From: Candidatus Omnitrophota bacterium
GTDB taxonomy: Bacteria; Omnitrophota; Gorgyraeia; Duberdicusellales; 4484-171
DNA length: 6,755 nucleotides
Direction: 5' to 3'
NCBI GenBank assembly: GCA_016939345.1
Contig: JAFGHG010000035.1
Span: 1 to 6,755, forward strand
Positions 1-6,451 of the stretch are shown here, piece by piece. The translations under genes were made by a program, and so were the position numbers. Under the pieces are notes generated by a model. That model saw nothing but the letters and a program-made list of their open reading frames with translations, was not told the origin of the DNA and ran no database searches. Positions within the stretch are counted from its first letter, which is position 1. The number at the start of each line of letters is the position of its first letter.

Positions 1-679
1 CATATATCCCGGTTCCTATGGCCTCTAACTGGGCATTATGAGTATGGCCAAATACAACTACTTTTATTCCCTTAGCGATATGAGCTTTGACAGCCCTGGT
101 GAACTCGCCGAAATGGCCTCCCCTTTTAACATACTCACTGGAGCTGGGATTGACTTTATTTTTCAGGGAAATTGCTTTTTGGGTAAAATCATCAAAGCGC
201 AAAATAGCGTTTTTAGCCCACTGGTCTATATCAGGGTGGATAAACCTTTCTAAATAAGCTACGGCCAGGGTAAAATACATACCCGGCGGCCACTGAACCG
301 CCCGTAAAGGATTTTTGTAGCGGTTAAATATGTCATATTTGTGTCCGTGTTCAGCTATGAGAGCAAGAGAACTGCTGTGATACTCCTGGCAGACCCCAAG
401 GCCAAGCTCGGTATAACGGATAAAAGGTATGTAATCGTGGTTTCCGATAACATAAGTCAATTTCCCGTTTAGCTTAAGCAGCCGTTCTATCACTTTGGCA
501 TGAGCAAACAATATTCTGTCCAGATCAGCCTGCCAAAGCTCCAGGAAGTCGCCGAGTATTATCAGCTCAGCATCCTCTGTTTCGATGAAATCCAGAAATT
601 CAAGCAGTTCCCTGTCGCGGCTGAAATCATCTGTCCGCGAACCATCACCCAGATGCAGATCGCTTATGAATACTTTCAT
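1..679 (-). CDS. Calcineurin-like metallophosphoesterase, LpxH/COG2908-like, 3' end cut off by window edge
   Basis: The open frame starts at an ATG (679-677) and runs for 226 codons off the left edge without a stop, so the C-terminus is missing. The binuclear metal site motifs of the family are all visible in order: DLHLG (residues 7-11), GDFLELW (43-49), GNHD (79-82), EHGHKYD (110-116) and FGHTHN (210-215). Such enzymes hydrolyse phosphomonoester, phosphodiester or pyrophosphate bonds. The GDFLELW motif and general layout recall UDP-2,3-diacylglucosamine diphosphatase (LpxH) of lipid A synthesis, but LpxH normally has GNRD where this has GNHD, so a different substrate is likely and I give no gene symbol. 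No signal peptide is visible, so it is probably cytoplasmic. The start lies three bases after the response regulator's TAA with no clear Shine-Dalgarno of its own, suggesting translational coupling at the end of the operon. Fold assignment is confident; the substrate is unknown. Confidence 0.9.
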   Translation of the reverse strand, partial: MKVFISDLHLGDGSRTDDFSRDRELLEFLDFIETEDAELIILGDFLELWQADLDRILFAHAKVIERLLKLNGKLTYVIGNHDYIPFIRYTELGLGVCQEYHSSSLALIAEHGHKYDIFNRYKNPLRAVQWPPGMYFTLAVAYLERFIHPDIDQWAKNAILRFDDFTQKAISLKNKVNPSSSEYVKRGGHFGEFTRAVKAHIAKGIKVVVFGHTHNAQLEAIGTGIY

Positions 680-682
680 TTT

Positions 683-1378
683 TTAGGTTTTGGCGACAAA
701 TTTATAGCCTGCTCCGTGAATTGTAAGAATATATTTTGGATTGGAAGGTTTATCCTCAATCTTCTGTCTTAATTTAGCGATATGCTGATCAAGAGTACGG
801 GTTGTCCCTTCATATTTTACCCCCCAAATCTCATCCAGGATAGTGAAGCGGTCAAGGACTTCGCCTTGGTGCTTGAAAAAAAACTGCAATAATTGAATTT
901 CTCGCAAAGAAAGGTCTATTCTTCTGCCTTTTTTTGTAGCTGCTAAGGTTTTAGGGTCTATGTGTATATCGGCAAAGCTGAAAGGAGCATCGTCCTTTTT
1001 AAAAGACTTATCGACTTTGCGCCGCAAGGCAGCTCTTACACGGGCAACAAGTTCTTTAAGGCCGAAAGGCTTAACAATATAATCATCAGCCCCTAATTCA
1101 AGCCCCACCACCTTATCAACCTCCTGGCTCTTAGCAGTAAGCATAAGTATAGGTGTGGCCAAATCAATTCTGCGTATTTCCTTACAGACATCATAACCGC
1201 TTATCTGGGGTATCATGATATCAAGTAAAATCAGATCCGGCTTTTTCTGGCGGTATATATCCAGGGCTTCATCACCCTGGGTTACTGCAAACACCTCATA
1301 CCCTTCATTGCTCAGTATGTCGGTCAATCCGGTCAATATCGAAGGGTCATCCTCCACTACCAGTATTTTCTGCTTCAT
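683..1378 (-). CDS. OmpR/PhoB-family DNA-binding response regulator
   Basis: This 231-residue protein has the usual family length and two domains. The receiver domain (about 1-118) shows the acidic pocket E9-D10-D11, phosphoacceptor D53 in LLLDIMIP, switch residue T81 in MLTAK and K103 in VKPF. The C-terminal winged helix (about 130-230) contains the IWG motif, the recognition-helix stretch TRTLDQHIAKLRQKIE and the closing hairpin TIHGAGYKF. All residues needed for phosphorelay and DNA binding are present. It should be phosphorylated by the kinase encoded immediately upstream; the ATG sits four bases past the kinase reading frame and its Shine-Dalgarno lies inside the kinase's last codons. 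Members of this subfamily usually bind as dimers to direct repeats of about 11 bp, and such repeats occur upstream of the operon (5882-5925). It resembles PhoB/PhoP/WalR types, but sequence alone does not say which signal it serves, so no symbol is given. Confidence 0.96.
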   Translation of the reverse strand: MKQKILVVEDDPSILTGLTDILSNEGYEVFAVTQGDEALDIYRQKKPDLILLDIMIPQISGYDVCKEIRRIDLATPILMLTAKSQEVDKVVGLELGADDYIVKPFGLKELVARVRAALRRKVDKSFKKDDAPFSFADIHIDPKTLAATKKGRRIDLSLREIQLLQFFFKHQGEVLDRFTILDEIWGVKYEGTTRTLDQHIAKLRQKIEDKPSNPKYILTIHGAGYKFVAKT

Positions 1379-1381
1379 CAG

Positions 1382-3325
1382 TTAATCCCTCCTAATAGGT
1401 ATGATTATTTTAAATATACTACCGCCGCCTTCGCGAGGCTGATACTGGATATCTCCGCCGTGGTCGGAGATTATCTTTTTAGCTATAGTCAGGCCAAGGC
1501 CTGTTCCCCGGACACTGCTGGTAAGGGAATCATCTACCCGGTAAAACTCTTTAAAAATATGCTTGGCATCACGGGCATTTATTCCAACGCCTCTGTCTTT
1601 TATCTGAATAACCGCAGAACTATTATCTTTTAAGACTTCTAATTCTATTTCTTTAATCCTGGGCGAGTATTTTTCGGCATTCTCAAGTATGTTCAACAGA
1701 ACCTGCTTCAGCGACTCCTGATCAAATAACAAATCTAAGCTGTCTGTGCTTTTATTGAAAACAACTTTAAACCCTTTGCTCTCAAAGCGCAGGCGCTCAT
1801 CTTCCAGGCATTTCCGGCAAAAACCAACCAGGTCGCAGACTTTAAAATCGTACTGTTTTTTTGCCCCGCTTGAACGGGAGAAATCAAGGACATTATTGAT
1901 AAGCCGGGTCAGCCGTTCTGTTTCAGACATCATAAGGGCAAGGTATTGGTCTTTCTTTTCTGCTGCCAGGTCTTTCTTTTCTTTTAACATCTCGGTAAAC
2001 ATGCGTATGGAAGTAAGAGGGGTTTTAAGCTCATGAGAAACATTAGCCACAAAACTTGTCTTTTTCTGGGCAAGGTCTATCTCGCTGCGCATATGCCTTA
2101 ATATGACCACGCCCCCGCTCAGTATAGAAGCATAAAGCATGACTATCAATATCCACATGATAAGCTCTCTTGCCCTGGCCCTTGAAGATATCATGTTAGG
2201 GTCACTAAGATAAGTTGCCACTTCCCAGCGGGGAAGCACCTCGCTGATTTCACTGGCTACGATGGGTTTACGCCAGTCAACTACACTATGTTCTGAAGGC
2301 ATAATAAGGGGTTTGCCGTTCTCATCCAAAAGCGTCAATATCCTTGAGGGAGAATAAACAGAAGGAAGCATTTCCAGTATTAAGTCTTTAAAGTGTTCCT
2401 GACTCAGTACACAACCAAGAACATAGCCGCCGGAAATCCTTTTCCAGAAAAGAAAGCTAAGCTTTCCGTCTATAGACCTGGGAATGATGCCTTTATCTTT
2501 TCGGGAAGTTATCTCGCTGAAATTTAAAAGTTCTGAAATAAAAATAGACTCCTGGTCTTTTGATTCGGATTGTTTTGAAGGAAGTGATTGGCCTACCTTT
2601 ACTGAGCGGTAAAGCACATTCTGGCCCTGCTCTTTTGCTTTTTCATATACTTTCTTGCGTATGGGAAGGCTGCTCTGAAACTCCTGTATAGCGCTTTGGG
2701 CGGCCAGAACCTGGTTCTGAGATCCGGAGCTGTCAGCGCTGCTGTAACTGCCGGAAGCAAAGCTCTCCTGGCTAAGGCTTGAACCCCGATAGTCATCAGC
2801 TACTCCTTTAACTCTCTCGAGCGATTTTCCCGGCTCAAGATTTAAGTACTGCTCTCGAGTGCTTTGAAGTATATCATCCTTATAAGCCACAGCTACATTT
2901 TCAAATACAGGTATCCTGGCCTCGTTAGACAAGAATTTGCGGTTCCAATCAAGAAAAGTTTTCTCTTCATCGTTCAGGTTTTGACTGTAATTAGGCCATA
3001 AGATCTCGCTTGAAGGAGAAACCAGAAAAGGCACTCCCACTAAAGGGGTTGTTTTTTCCCATTGAGCGAAACTTTCCTTTAATCGGTCCAAAGGCGGCGG
3101 GTCAATGGAAGAGCTGAGATCATCTTCTATCTCTGCTAATCGGGAGTTTATTCTTGAAGCTACGTATGAGACTTCAGCAAAGAGAATTTTTTCAATGCTT
3201 TTTTCTATGTATATCTCTTCAACCCCTATTGAACGCATGGCTATAGCGCTCAGGACAATGCCAGGCACCAAAACCACAACTACAAACAACCAGCCTAAAT
3301 GTGGGGTCAGTTTACGCTTACTCAT
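1382..3325 (-). CDS. Membrane sensor histidine kinase (HisKA/HATPase_c) with large extracytoplasmic region
   Basis: This 647-residue protein has a first membrane helix at about 11-31, an extracytoplasmic sensor region of about 355 residues, and a second membrane helix at about 388-410. The HisKA dimerisation domain follows with H431 in VSHELKTP as the phosphorylation site. The HATPase_c domain has an N box (NILENAEKYS, 545-554), G1 (DRGVGI, 577-582), F box (FKEFYR, 591-596) and G2 (GTGLGLTIAK, 607-616), all intact. Only some 20 residues separate the second helix from H431, so there is no room for HAMP or PAS; the signal must come from the outer region. That region is unrecognised, although its membrane-proximal part could be a Cache-like fold, and it includes a Ser-rich stretch at 182-203. 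An in-frame TAA lies six bases upstream of the ATG, so the gene cannot begin earlier. The ATG has no Shine-Dalgarno, only a T-run, which is unusual beside its neighbours. It is the cognate partner of the next gene. Confidence 0.95.
   Translation of the reverse strand: MSKRKLTPHLGWLFVVVVLVPGIVLSAIAMRSIGVEEIYIEKSIEKILFAEVSYVASRINSRLAEIEDDLSSSIDPPPLDRLKESFAQWEKTTPLVGVPFLVSPSSEILWPNYSQNLNDEEKTFLDWNRKFLSNEARIPVFENVAVAYKDDILQSTREQYLNLEPGKSLERVKGVADDYRGSSLSQESFASGSYSSADSSGSQNQVLAAQSAIQEFQSSLPIRKKVYEKAKEQGQNVLYRSVKVGQSLPSKQSESKDQESIFISELLNFSEITSRKDKGIIPRSIDGKLSFLFWKRISGGYVLGCVLSQEHFKDLILEMLPSVYSPSRILTLLDENGKPLIMPSEHSVVDWRKPIVASEISEVLPRWEVATYLSDPNMISSRARARELIMWILIVMLYASILSGGVVILRHMRSEIDLAQKKTSFVANVSHELKTPLTSIRMFTEMLKEKKDLAAEKKDQYLALMMSETERLTRLINNVLDFSRSSGAKKQYDFKVCDLVGFCRKCLEDERLRFESKGFKVVFNKSTDSLDLLFDQESLKQVLLNILENAEKYSPRIKEIELEVLKDNSSAVIQIKDRGVGINARDAKHIFKEFYRVDDSLTSSVRGTGLGLTIAKKIISDHGGDIQYQPREGGGSIFKIIIPIRRD
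1387..1393 (-). promoter_or_regulatory. Ribosome binding site of the response regulator, embedded in the kinase gene
   Basis: On the minus strand the sequence reads AGGAGGG, eight bases before the response regulator ATG (1378-1376). It overlaps the last codons of the histidine kinase, whose TAA is at 1384-1382. The overlap means the regulator is translated directly from the kinase message and supports the ATG chosen for it. Confidence 0.85.
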
Positions 3326-3339
3326 AAAAAATTAATAAT

Positions 3340-3367
3340 CCTGTGCAGGAACTAAATCCTGCACAGG
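3340..3367 (-). terminator. Perfect 11-bp hairpin between VWA gene and kinase gene; likely leaky terminator or attenuator
   Basis: The arms CCTGTGCAGGA (3340-3350) and TCCTGCACAGG (3357-3367) are exact reverse complements around a 6-base loop. On the minus strand the stem is followed by ATTATTAA and then six T bases that directly precede the kinase ATG. It begins 23 bases after the VWA stop. The 8-base gap before the T-run makes it weaker than a canonical intrinsic terminator. On the plus strand no T-run follows, so it is oriented for minus-strand transcripts. It probably reduces read-through or protects the 3' end of the upstream mRNA. Confidence 0.65.
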
Positions 3368-3390
3368 CATTGAATATCAAAGCTACAGGT

Positions 3391-4725
3391 TTACCAGGCT
3401 CTCTGCTGATTGGTTATTCCGTAGCTTCTACTTTTAGTCGCTTTGTACTCAAAAGAGCTTAAGCTTTTGTTTCTTATAAGGCTCGCGGCCAAAGAACCGG
3501 CATCTTTTGCTGCGCCAAGCAGCTCACTATCATTATCACAAACTGCAGCGCTTTTTTCAAGCTCCCTCTTACCCTTTTCAAAAAGCTTTGAAGCCTCTTT
3601 GTACTTTCCCTGTTTAGATAGCTGGACTGCCTGCTCATTCTGAACAGATACCCGGTTTAAGGCAACGTCTTTGACTACGTCCTTATTAAGCTGCTGATCG
3701 GCCATTTCAATGTTCCCGGTGTATTTTATGGTAACCTCCTTTGTATCCTTATAAGCTTTACGGCTATAAGGATCGGTGTATTCAATGCTTATACTGGCTG
3801 CCTTAATAACCTGGCCGTCTTTGCCTTTTGGCAGGCTCATCTCAAAAAGAGCGAATTTTTCGCTGTTAGAATAAAGGTCTTTGATGCCGAGCTCAAAGCT
3901 TTTTTCAGTTATACTGCCTTTTCTGCCGATAACTGAAACCGGCCTGGCTTCACCCAAACATTCTAGATGGATTTTGATATCCTTTGCCTGCAAGGTCATG
4001 GCCTCGCCGATTTCTTGGCTGAATATTTCCGGCAAGGAATCACTGTTTTTGGCAAAATAAAAATTTCCATCCGAACCCTTAGCCAAGCCGGCCATCAAGT
4101 CCTCATTGTAATCAAGGCCTACACCAACGGTTGAAACTGTTATCCCTTCATGGCTCAATCTGCGTCCGAGCTCCGAAAGCTCTTCTGTTGACTGAGGCCC
4201 GACATTAGCCAGGCCGTCGGAAAGGAGTATTATCCTGTTAATATACTGATCGGAAAGATTTTTCCTTACTTCGGCAGCTCCAAAATTTACCCCTCCCCAT
4301 AAAGCAGTCGAACCGCCGGAGTAAACATTTCTCACCAGACCAGCCAGATAATCCTTGTTTTTAACTCTTTGTGCCGGGATTAAAATCCTGGGCTCATCAT
4401 CATAAATAACCAGTGAAAATATATCTTCTTCGTCCAGACGCTGTATGACATCCAAGGCGGCAAGCTTTGCATTTTCCATTTTTTGGTTACTGCCCATTGA
4501 ACCGGACTTATCCAAAACAACAGCCAGGTTTATTGGCATGCGTTTAGTTTTCTTATCTTTGTCGGCGATCAACCCTACCTTGACCACGATATTCTGATCC
4601 TGGCCGACAACGACAATAGGCCTGTCAGCTATTGCCGAAACCCTTACTTCAGCATAAAGGCTTATATTGAAGAAAATCAATAAGGCTGCTGAACTGATCA
4701 AACTTGTTTTTTTAAAATAATTCAT
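3391..4725 (-). CDS. Secreted von Willebrand factor A (VWA) domain protein, COG2304-like
   Basis: The 444-residue product has a Sec signal peptide (about 1-25: KK, hydrophobic core, cleavage after LYA), so it is exported; no lipobox or second membrane helix is evident. A short beta region (26-62) precedes a VWA domain (about 63-245) with a complete metal-ion-dependent adhesion site: DKSGSM (D72, S74, S76), T140 in GGSTALWGG and D170 in LLSDGLAN. An intact MIDAS implies divalent-cation-dependent binding to a protein partner. A beta-rich segment follows (250-336), then a helical tail (about 350-420) with a TPR-like stretch around QGKYKEASKLFEKG. This layout is typical of COG2304 (YfbK-like) VWA proteins. 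The start is supported by AAGGAGG five bases upstream of the ATG. It lies 18 bases downstream of the ARPP-1-like gene and is surely co-transcribed with it. Its ligand is unknown; the neighbouring exported protein or the kinase sensor region are natural candidates, by inference. Confidence 0.93.
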   Translation of the reverse strand: MNYFKKTSLISSAALLIFFNISLYAEVRVSAIADRPIVVVGQDQNIVVKVGLIADKDKKTKRMPINLAVVLDKSGSMGSNQKMENAKLAALDVIQRLDEEDIFSLVIYDDEPRILIPAQRVKNKDYLAGLVRNVYSGGSTALWGGVNFGAAEVRKNLSDQYINRIILLSDGLANVGPQSTEELSELGRRLSHEGITVSTVGVGLDYNEDLMAGLAKGSDGNFYFAKNSDSLPEIFSQEIGEAMTLQAKDIKIHLECLGEARPVSVIGRKGSITEKSFELGIKDLYSNSEKFALFEMSLPKGKDGQVIKAASISIEYTDPYSRKAYKDTKEVTIKYTGNIEMADQQLNKDVVKDVALNRVSVQNEQAVQLSKQGKYKEASKLFEKGKRELEKSAAVCDNDSELLGAAKDAGSLAASLIRNKSLSSFEYKATKSRSYGITNQQRAW

Positions 4726-4743
4726 GGCTACCTCCTTTTTAAA

Positions 4744-5805
4744 TTACCTTCTTATTACCGGAATCCTTCTCTCATGATTAGGATCTGTGCTTTTATAGTG
4801 ATCATCAACGGATTGGTAATCAGGCTTAGGAGTGAAAGCTGCCAGATGAATAACGCCATTATAGACCAAAGCATTGGCATTTACCTGATTATCCGAAACA
4901 GTAAGCTCATACCCAAGATCGATAGCGGTCTTGTGCTGATATGTCTTTGCGTGAAGATCGCGTAAAAAAGCCGCTGCCATGTTCTGGGTTATGGTGCCGT
5001 TTGCACTCTCGCTGACCGAAGAAAGGGCCGAAGATCTGGCTATTTTAGGCCAAAGTTTTCTAAAAAGCTCAGGGTTGGCAAAAATATCCACGCTTACTAT
5101 CCTGGAGCCAAGACCCACTGCTATGCCCACAGTATCCCTGTTAAGATTAGGTATATCTTTGATATGGTTTTCAATGACACTGCACTTTTGGGCTACTGCC
5201 TCATCCTCAAAAATATCCTGGTAATTGCCTGTTTCTGAAGATACACTCAGCCTGCGGGAATACCCTGCAACCTTTCCCCATATCGAAGATTGTGCTTCGG
5301 GAGCCCCCTTTTGGGCAGCAGACCTTAATTCATGGGTTCCCAGGTTGCTTTTGCTGTAAAACTTTTCTGATTCATAGTTCCAGCGCCCCTGTTCAACGCA
5401 GTAAACAGGAACTATGACGTTTTTGCTTTTAGGCTTTATCAAAACATCCCTGCCTACTATCCTGTCCTGCTTGCATCCGGTCAAAATCTCTCCGCCCATG
5501 ATGTAAATATATTTATTTGAATTATTACTTATCATGACCTGCGGGACCTGCCCCCCTTCCAGCTCGTTAATACTTATCCAGTTATTCGCCAAAGCTTCAT
5601 CCAAAGCGTAATAGGCTGTCCTGTCTTTTATCTGGGTGGAATAAATCGGTACTATAGTAAGATTTTCATAATAAATAGGCTCACCCACCTCCAGAGCCTC
5701 AATAAAGCTCTGCACCGGGCCTTTGGACTGAGCCATGGCAGCTATGTTTAAGCTTAGACTTAAAACCATAGCCAGAGAGACAATCATCGAAGTACTTTTT
5801 TTCAC
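4744..5805 (-). CDS. Secreted ARPP-1/DUF6569-like protein of unknown function
   Basis: This 353-residue protein begins at GTG (5805-5803) with a clear signal peptide (about 1-25; KK, hydrophobic core, AMA cleavage motif), so it is exported. The mature part starts with a beta-rich segment containing YENLTIVPIYS, followed by an ALDEALANNWI helix. The family signature comes next: GGEILTGCKQDRIVGRDVL (about 104-122) and VPVYCVEQGRW (132-142). From memory these match the ARPP-1 (DUF6569) family, whose members carry GEELxGAKQNR and VSCVExGRW at these places. The middle and C-terminal parts (WGKVAGYSRRL; FRKLWPKIARS; about 220-325) fit the same family's length. No enzymatic activity is established to my knowledge. 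C111 and C136 fall inside the two conserved blocks and could form a disulfide outside the cytoplasm. It is the first gene of the putative five-gene operon, behind a promoter with phased repeats. Family call is from motif recall, not a search. Confidence 0.8.
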   Translation of the reverse strand: MKKSTSMIVSLAMVLSLSLNIAAMAQSKGPVQSFIEALEVGEPIYYENLTIVPIYSTQIKDRTAYYALDEALANNWISINELEGGQVPQVMISNNSNKYIYIMGGEILTGCKQDRIVGRDVLIKPKSKNVIVPVYCVEQGRWNYESEKFYSKSNLGTHELRSAAQKGAPEAQSSIWGKVAGYSRRLSVSSETGNYQDIFEDEAVAQKCSVIENHIKDIPNLNRDTVGIAVGLGSRIVSVDIFANPELFRKLWPKIARSSALSSVSESANGTITQNMAAAFLRDLHAKTYQHKTAIDLGYELTVSDNQVNANALVYNGVIHLAAFTPKPDYQSVDDHYKSTDPNHERRIPVIRR

Positions 5806-5811
5806 TTTACA

Positions 5812-5816
5812 CCTCC
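5812..5816 (-). promoter_or_regulatory. Strong Shine-Dalgarno that fixes a GTG start for the ARPP-1-like gene
   Basis: The minus strand reads AAAAGGAGGTGTAAA before GTG, with GGAGG six bases from the start codon. The match to the anti-Shine-Dalgarno sequence is essentially complete. It selects the GTG at 5805 over an in-frame ATG six codons later, which would also remove the two lysines at the front of the signal peptide. Confidence 0.85.
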
Positions 5817-5858
5817 TTTTAGGTTTTTTTGTTCTTCCAATAACTCTTCTCTGACTAA

Positions 5859-5890
5859 GTTATACAATGAATCGAAAAAAGAGTTGTCAG
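5859..5890 (-). promoter_or_regulatory. Putative promoter of the ARPP-1/VWA/two-component operon
   Basis: On the minus strand a -10-like TATAAC (5864-5859) lies about 47 bases plus a few upstream of the GTG start. The best -35-like hexamer is CTGACA (5890-5885), separated by 20 bases, which is longer than the preferred 17 for the housekeeping sigma factor. A poor spacing with repeats immediately upstream fits an activator-dependent promoter. This is a pattern call only; a perfect TATAAT at 5960-5955 is an alternative without a -35. Confidence 0.45.
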
Positions 5891-5925
5891 GAAAGGGTAA
5901 AATGATTGTAAAAAGATTGTAAAAC
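5882..5925 (-). promoter_or_regulatory. Phased 11-bp direct repeats, Pho-box-like operator
   Basis: On the minus strand, consecutive 11-base units read GTTTTACAATC (5925-5915), TTTTTACAATC (5914-5904), ATTTTACCCTT (5903-5893) and TCCTGACAACT (5892-5882). The first two are nearly identical and the third and fourth are degenerate. OmpR/PhoB-family regulators typically bind tandem direct repeats with an 11-bp period, and TTTACA-like repeats resemble Pho-type boxes. A regulator of that family is encoded downstream in the same operon, so autoregulation is a plausible inference. Confidence 0.55.
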
Positions 5926-5973
5926 GAGGCGATGAGGAAAGTGAAATGATTTAAATTATAGGCTGGAAAATAA

Positions 5974-6018
5974 AAAAAGGAGTAAAGGGGGAACGGCTAT
6001 TTCCTTTTACTCCTTTTT
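5974..6018 (-). terminator. Strong intrinsic terminator after the RRM gene
   Basis: Arms 5974-5989 and 6003-6018 pair over 16 bases with a single G-U wobble around a 13-base loop. On the minus strand the stem ends in CCTTTTTTT followed by ATTTT, an almost unbroken T-tract. It begins five bases after the RRM stop codon (6026-6024). Because A and T runs form the stem base, it could also work on plus-strand transcripts, though none is evident here. It separates the rpsU-RRM unit from the ARPP-1 operon. Confidence 0.88.
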
Positions 6019-6023
6019 GTTGA

Positions 6024-6347
6024 TTATCTTTCGAATCTTGAGCCGGAGTTATATCCTGTACGGCTTTGGCTGAAATTATCACGGCGGGGTTTCATCTTCT
6101 GGGCTTTACTTACACGTAAAGGCCTTCCGTTGAGGTCTACGCCGTTAAGAGCATCTATTGCCTGCTGGGCGAGATCAGAAGTCTCAAATTCTGCAAATCC
6201 AAAACCCTTGGACCTGCCAGAGAATTTATCTTTGATTATTTTTACTTCTGATACATTCACACCTTTGGACTCTATAGCTGATTTCAGGTCGTCCTCGCTG
6301 AGTCCGAATTCTAAATTTCCTAAATAAATCTTTTTTTCTTCTTCCAT
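6024..6347 (-). CDS. Single-RRM RNA-binding protein
   Basis: This 107-residue protein is one RNA recognition motif (about 5-82) plus a basic tail. RNP2 is IYLGNL (7-12) and RNP1 is KGFGFAEF (47-54), with the aromatic residues that stack on RNA bases in place (Y8, F49, F51). The helix and strand segments AQQAIDALNGVDLNGRPLRVSKA complete the fold. The tail (83-107) is rich in Arg, Ser, Gly and Asn, like the short tails of bacterial Rbp proteins. Such proteins bind single-stranded RNA in the cytoplasm; in cyanobacteria some are cold-induced, and one is reported next to rpsU. AAGGAG ten bases upstream supports the ATG. It follows rpsU after 104 bases and ends at a terminator, so the two are probably co-transcribed. 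The specific RNA targets cannot be read from sequence. Confidence 0.95.
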   Translation of the reverse strand: MEEEKKIYLGNLEFGLSEDDLKSAIESKGVNVSEVKIIKDKFSGRSKGFGFAEFETSDLAQQAIDALNGVDLNGRPLRVSKAQKMKPRRDNFSQSRTGYNSGSRFER

Positions 6348-6393
6348 GTCTTCGTTTCTCCTTAAAACATATTCTGGATTTTTACCGCACTCA

Positions 6394-6419
6394 AGGGCCG
6401 GCTAAAACCTGCTGGCCCT
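6394..6419 (-). other. Hairpin in the rpsU-RRM spacer, no T-tract
   Basis: AGGGCCGGC (6394-6402) and GCTGGCCCT (6411-6419) pair over 9 positions with one G-U wobble and an 8-base loop. It lies 33 bases after the rpsU stop and about 47 bases before the RRM start. No T-run follows on the minus strand, so it is not a standard terminator. It may be an mRNA processing or stability element, a partial attenuator, or part of a structured leader of the RRM gene. Confidence 0.5.
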
Positions 6420-6451
6420 ATAAAAAGGCAGGATTAACAGATATGGACACC

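Noticed and set aside
38..772. Two plus-strand open frames (38-253 and 500-772)
   Set aside because: Both are antisense to the metallophosphoesterase (the second also overlaps the regulator's end), which has five intact family motifs; they have no ribosome binding site or recognisable domain.
1746..3335. Open frames inside the kinase gene (plus 1746-2036, plus 3105-3335, minus 2599-2796)
   Set aside because: They lie in other frames of a gene with all kinase boxes intact; their composition is low-complexity and no start signal is present.
3352..3380. Possible kinase promoter with TTGATA at 3380-3375
   Set aside because: The hexamer 17 bases downstream reads ATTTAG and lies in the hairpin loop region, a poor -10; not strong enough to call.
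4774..5224. Plus-strand open frames (4774-4965, 4979-5224) opposite the ARPP-1-like gene
   Set aside because: Antisense shadows without domain or ribosome binding site.
5955..5960. Perfect minus-strand TATAAT as the operon promoter
   Set aside because: No acceptable -35 lies 15-19 bases upstream; that position falls in the terminator stem. Kept only as an alternative to the -10 at 5864-5859.
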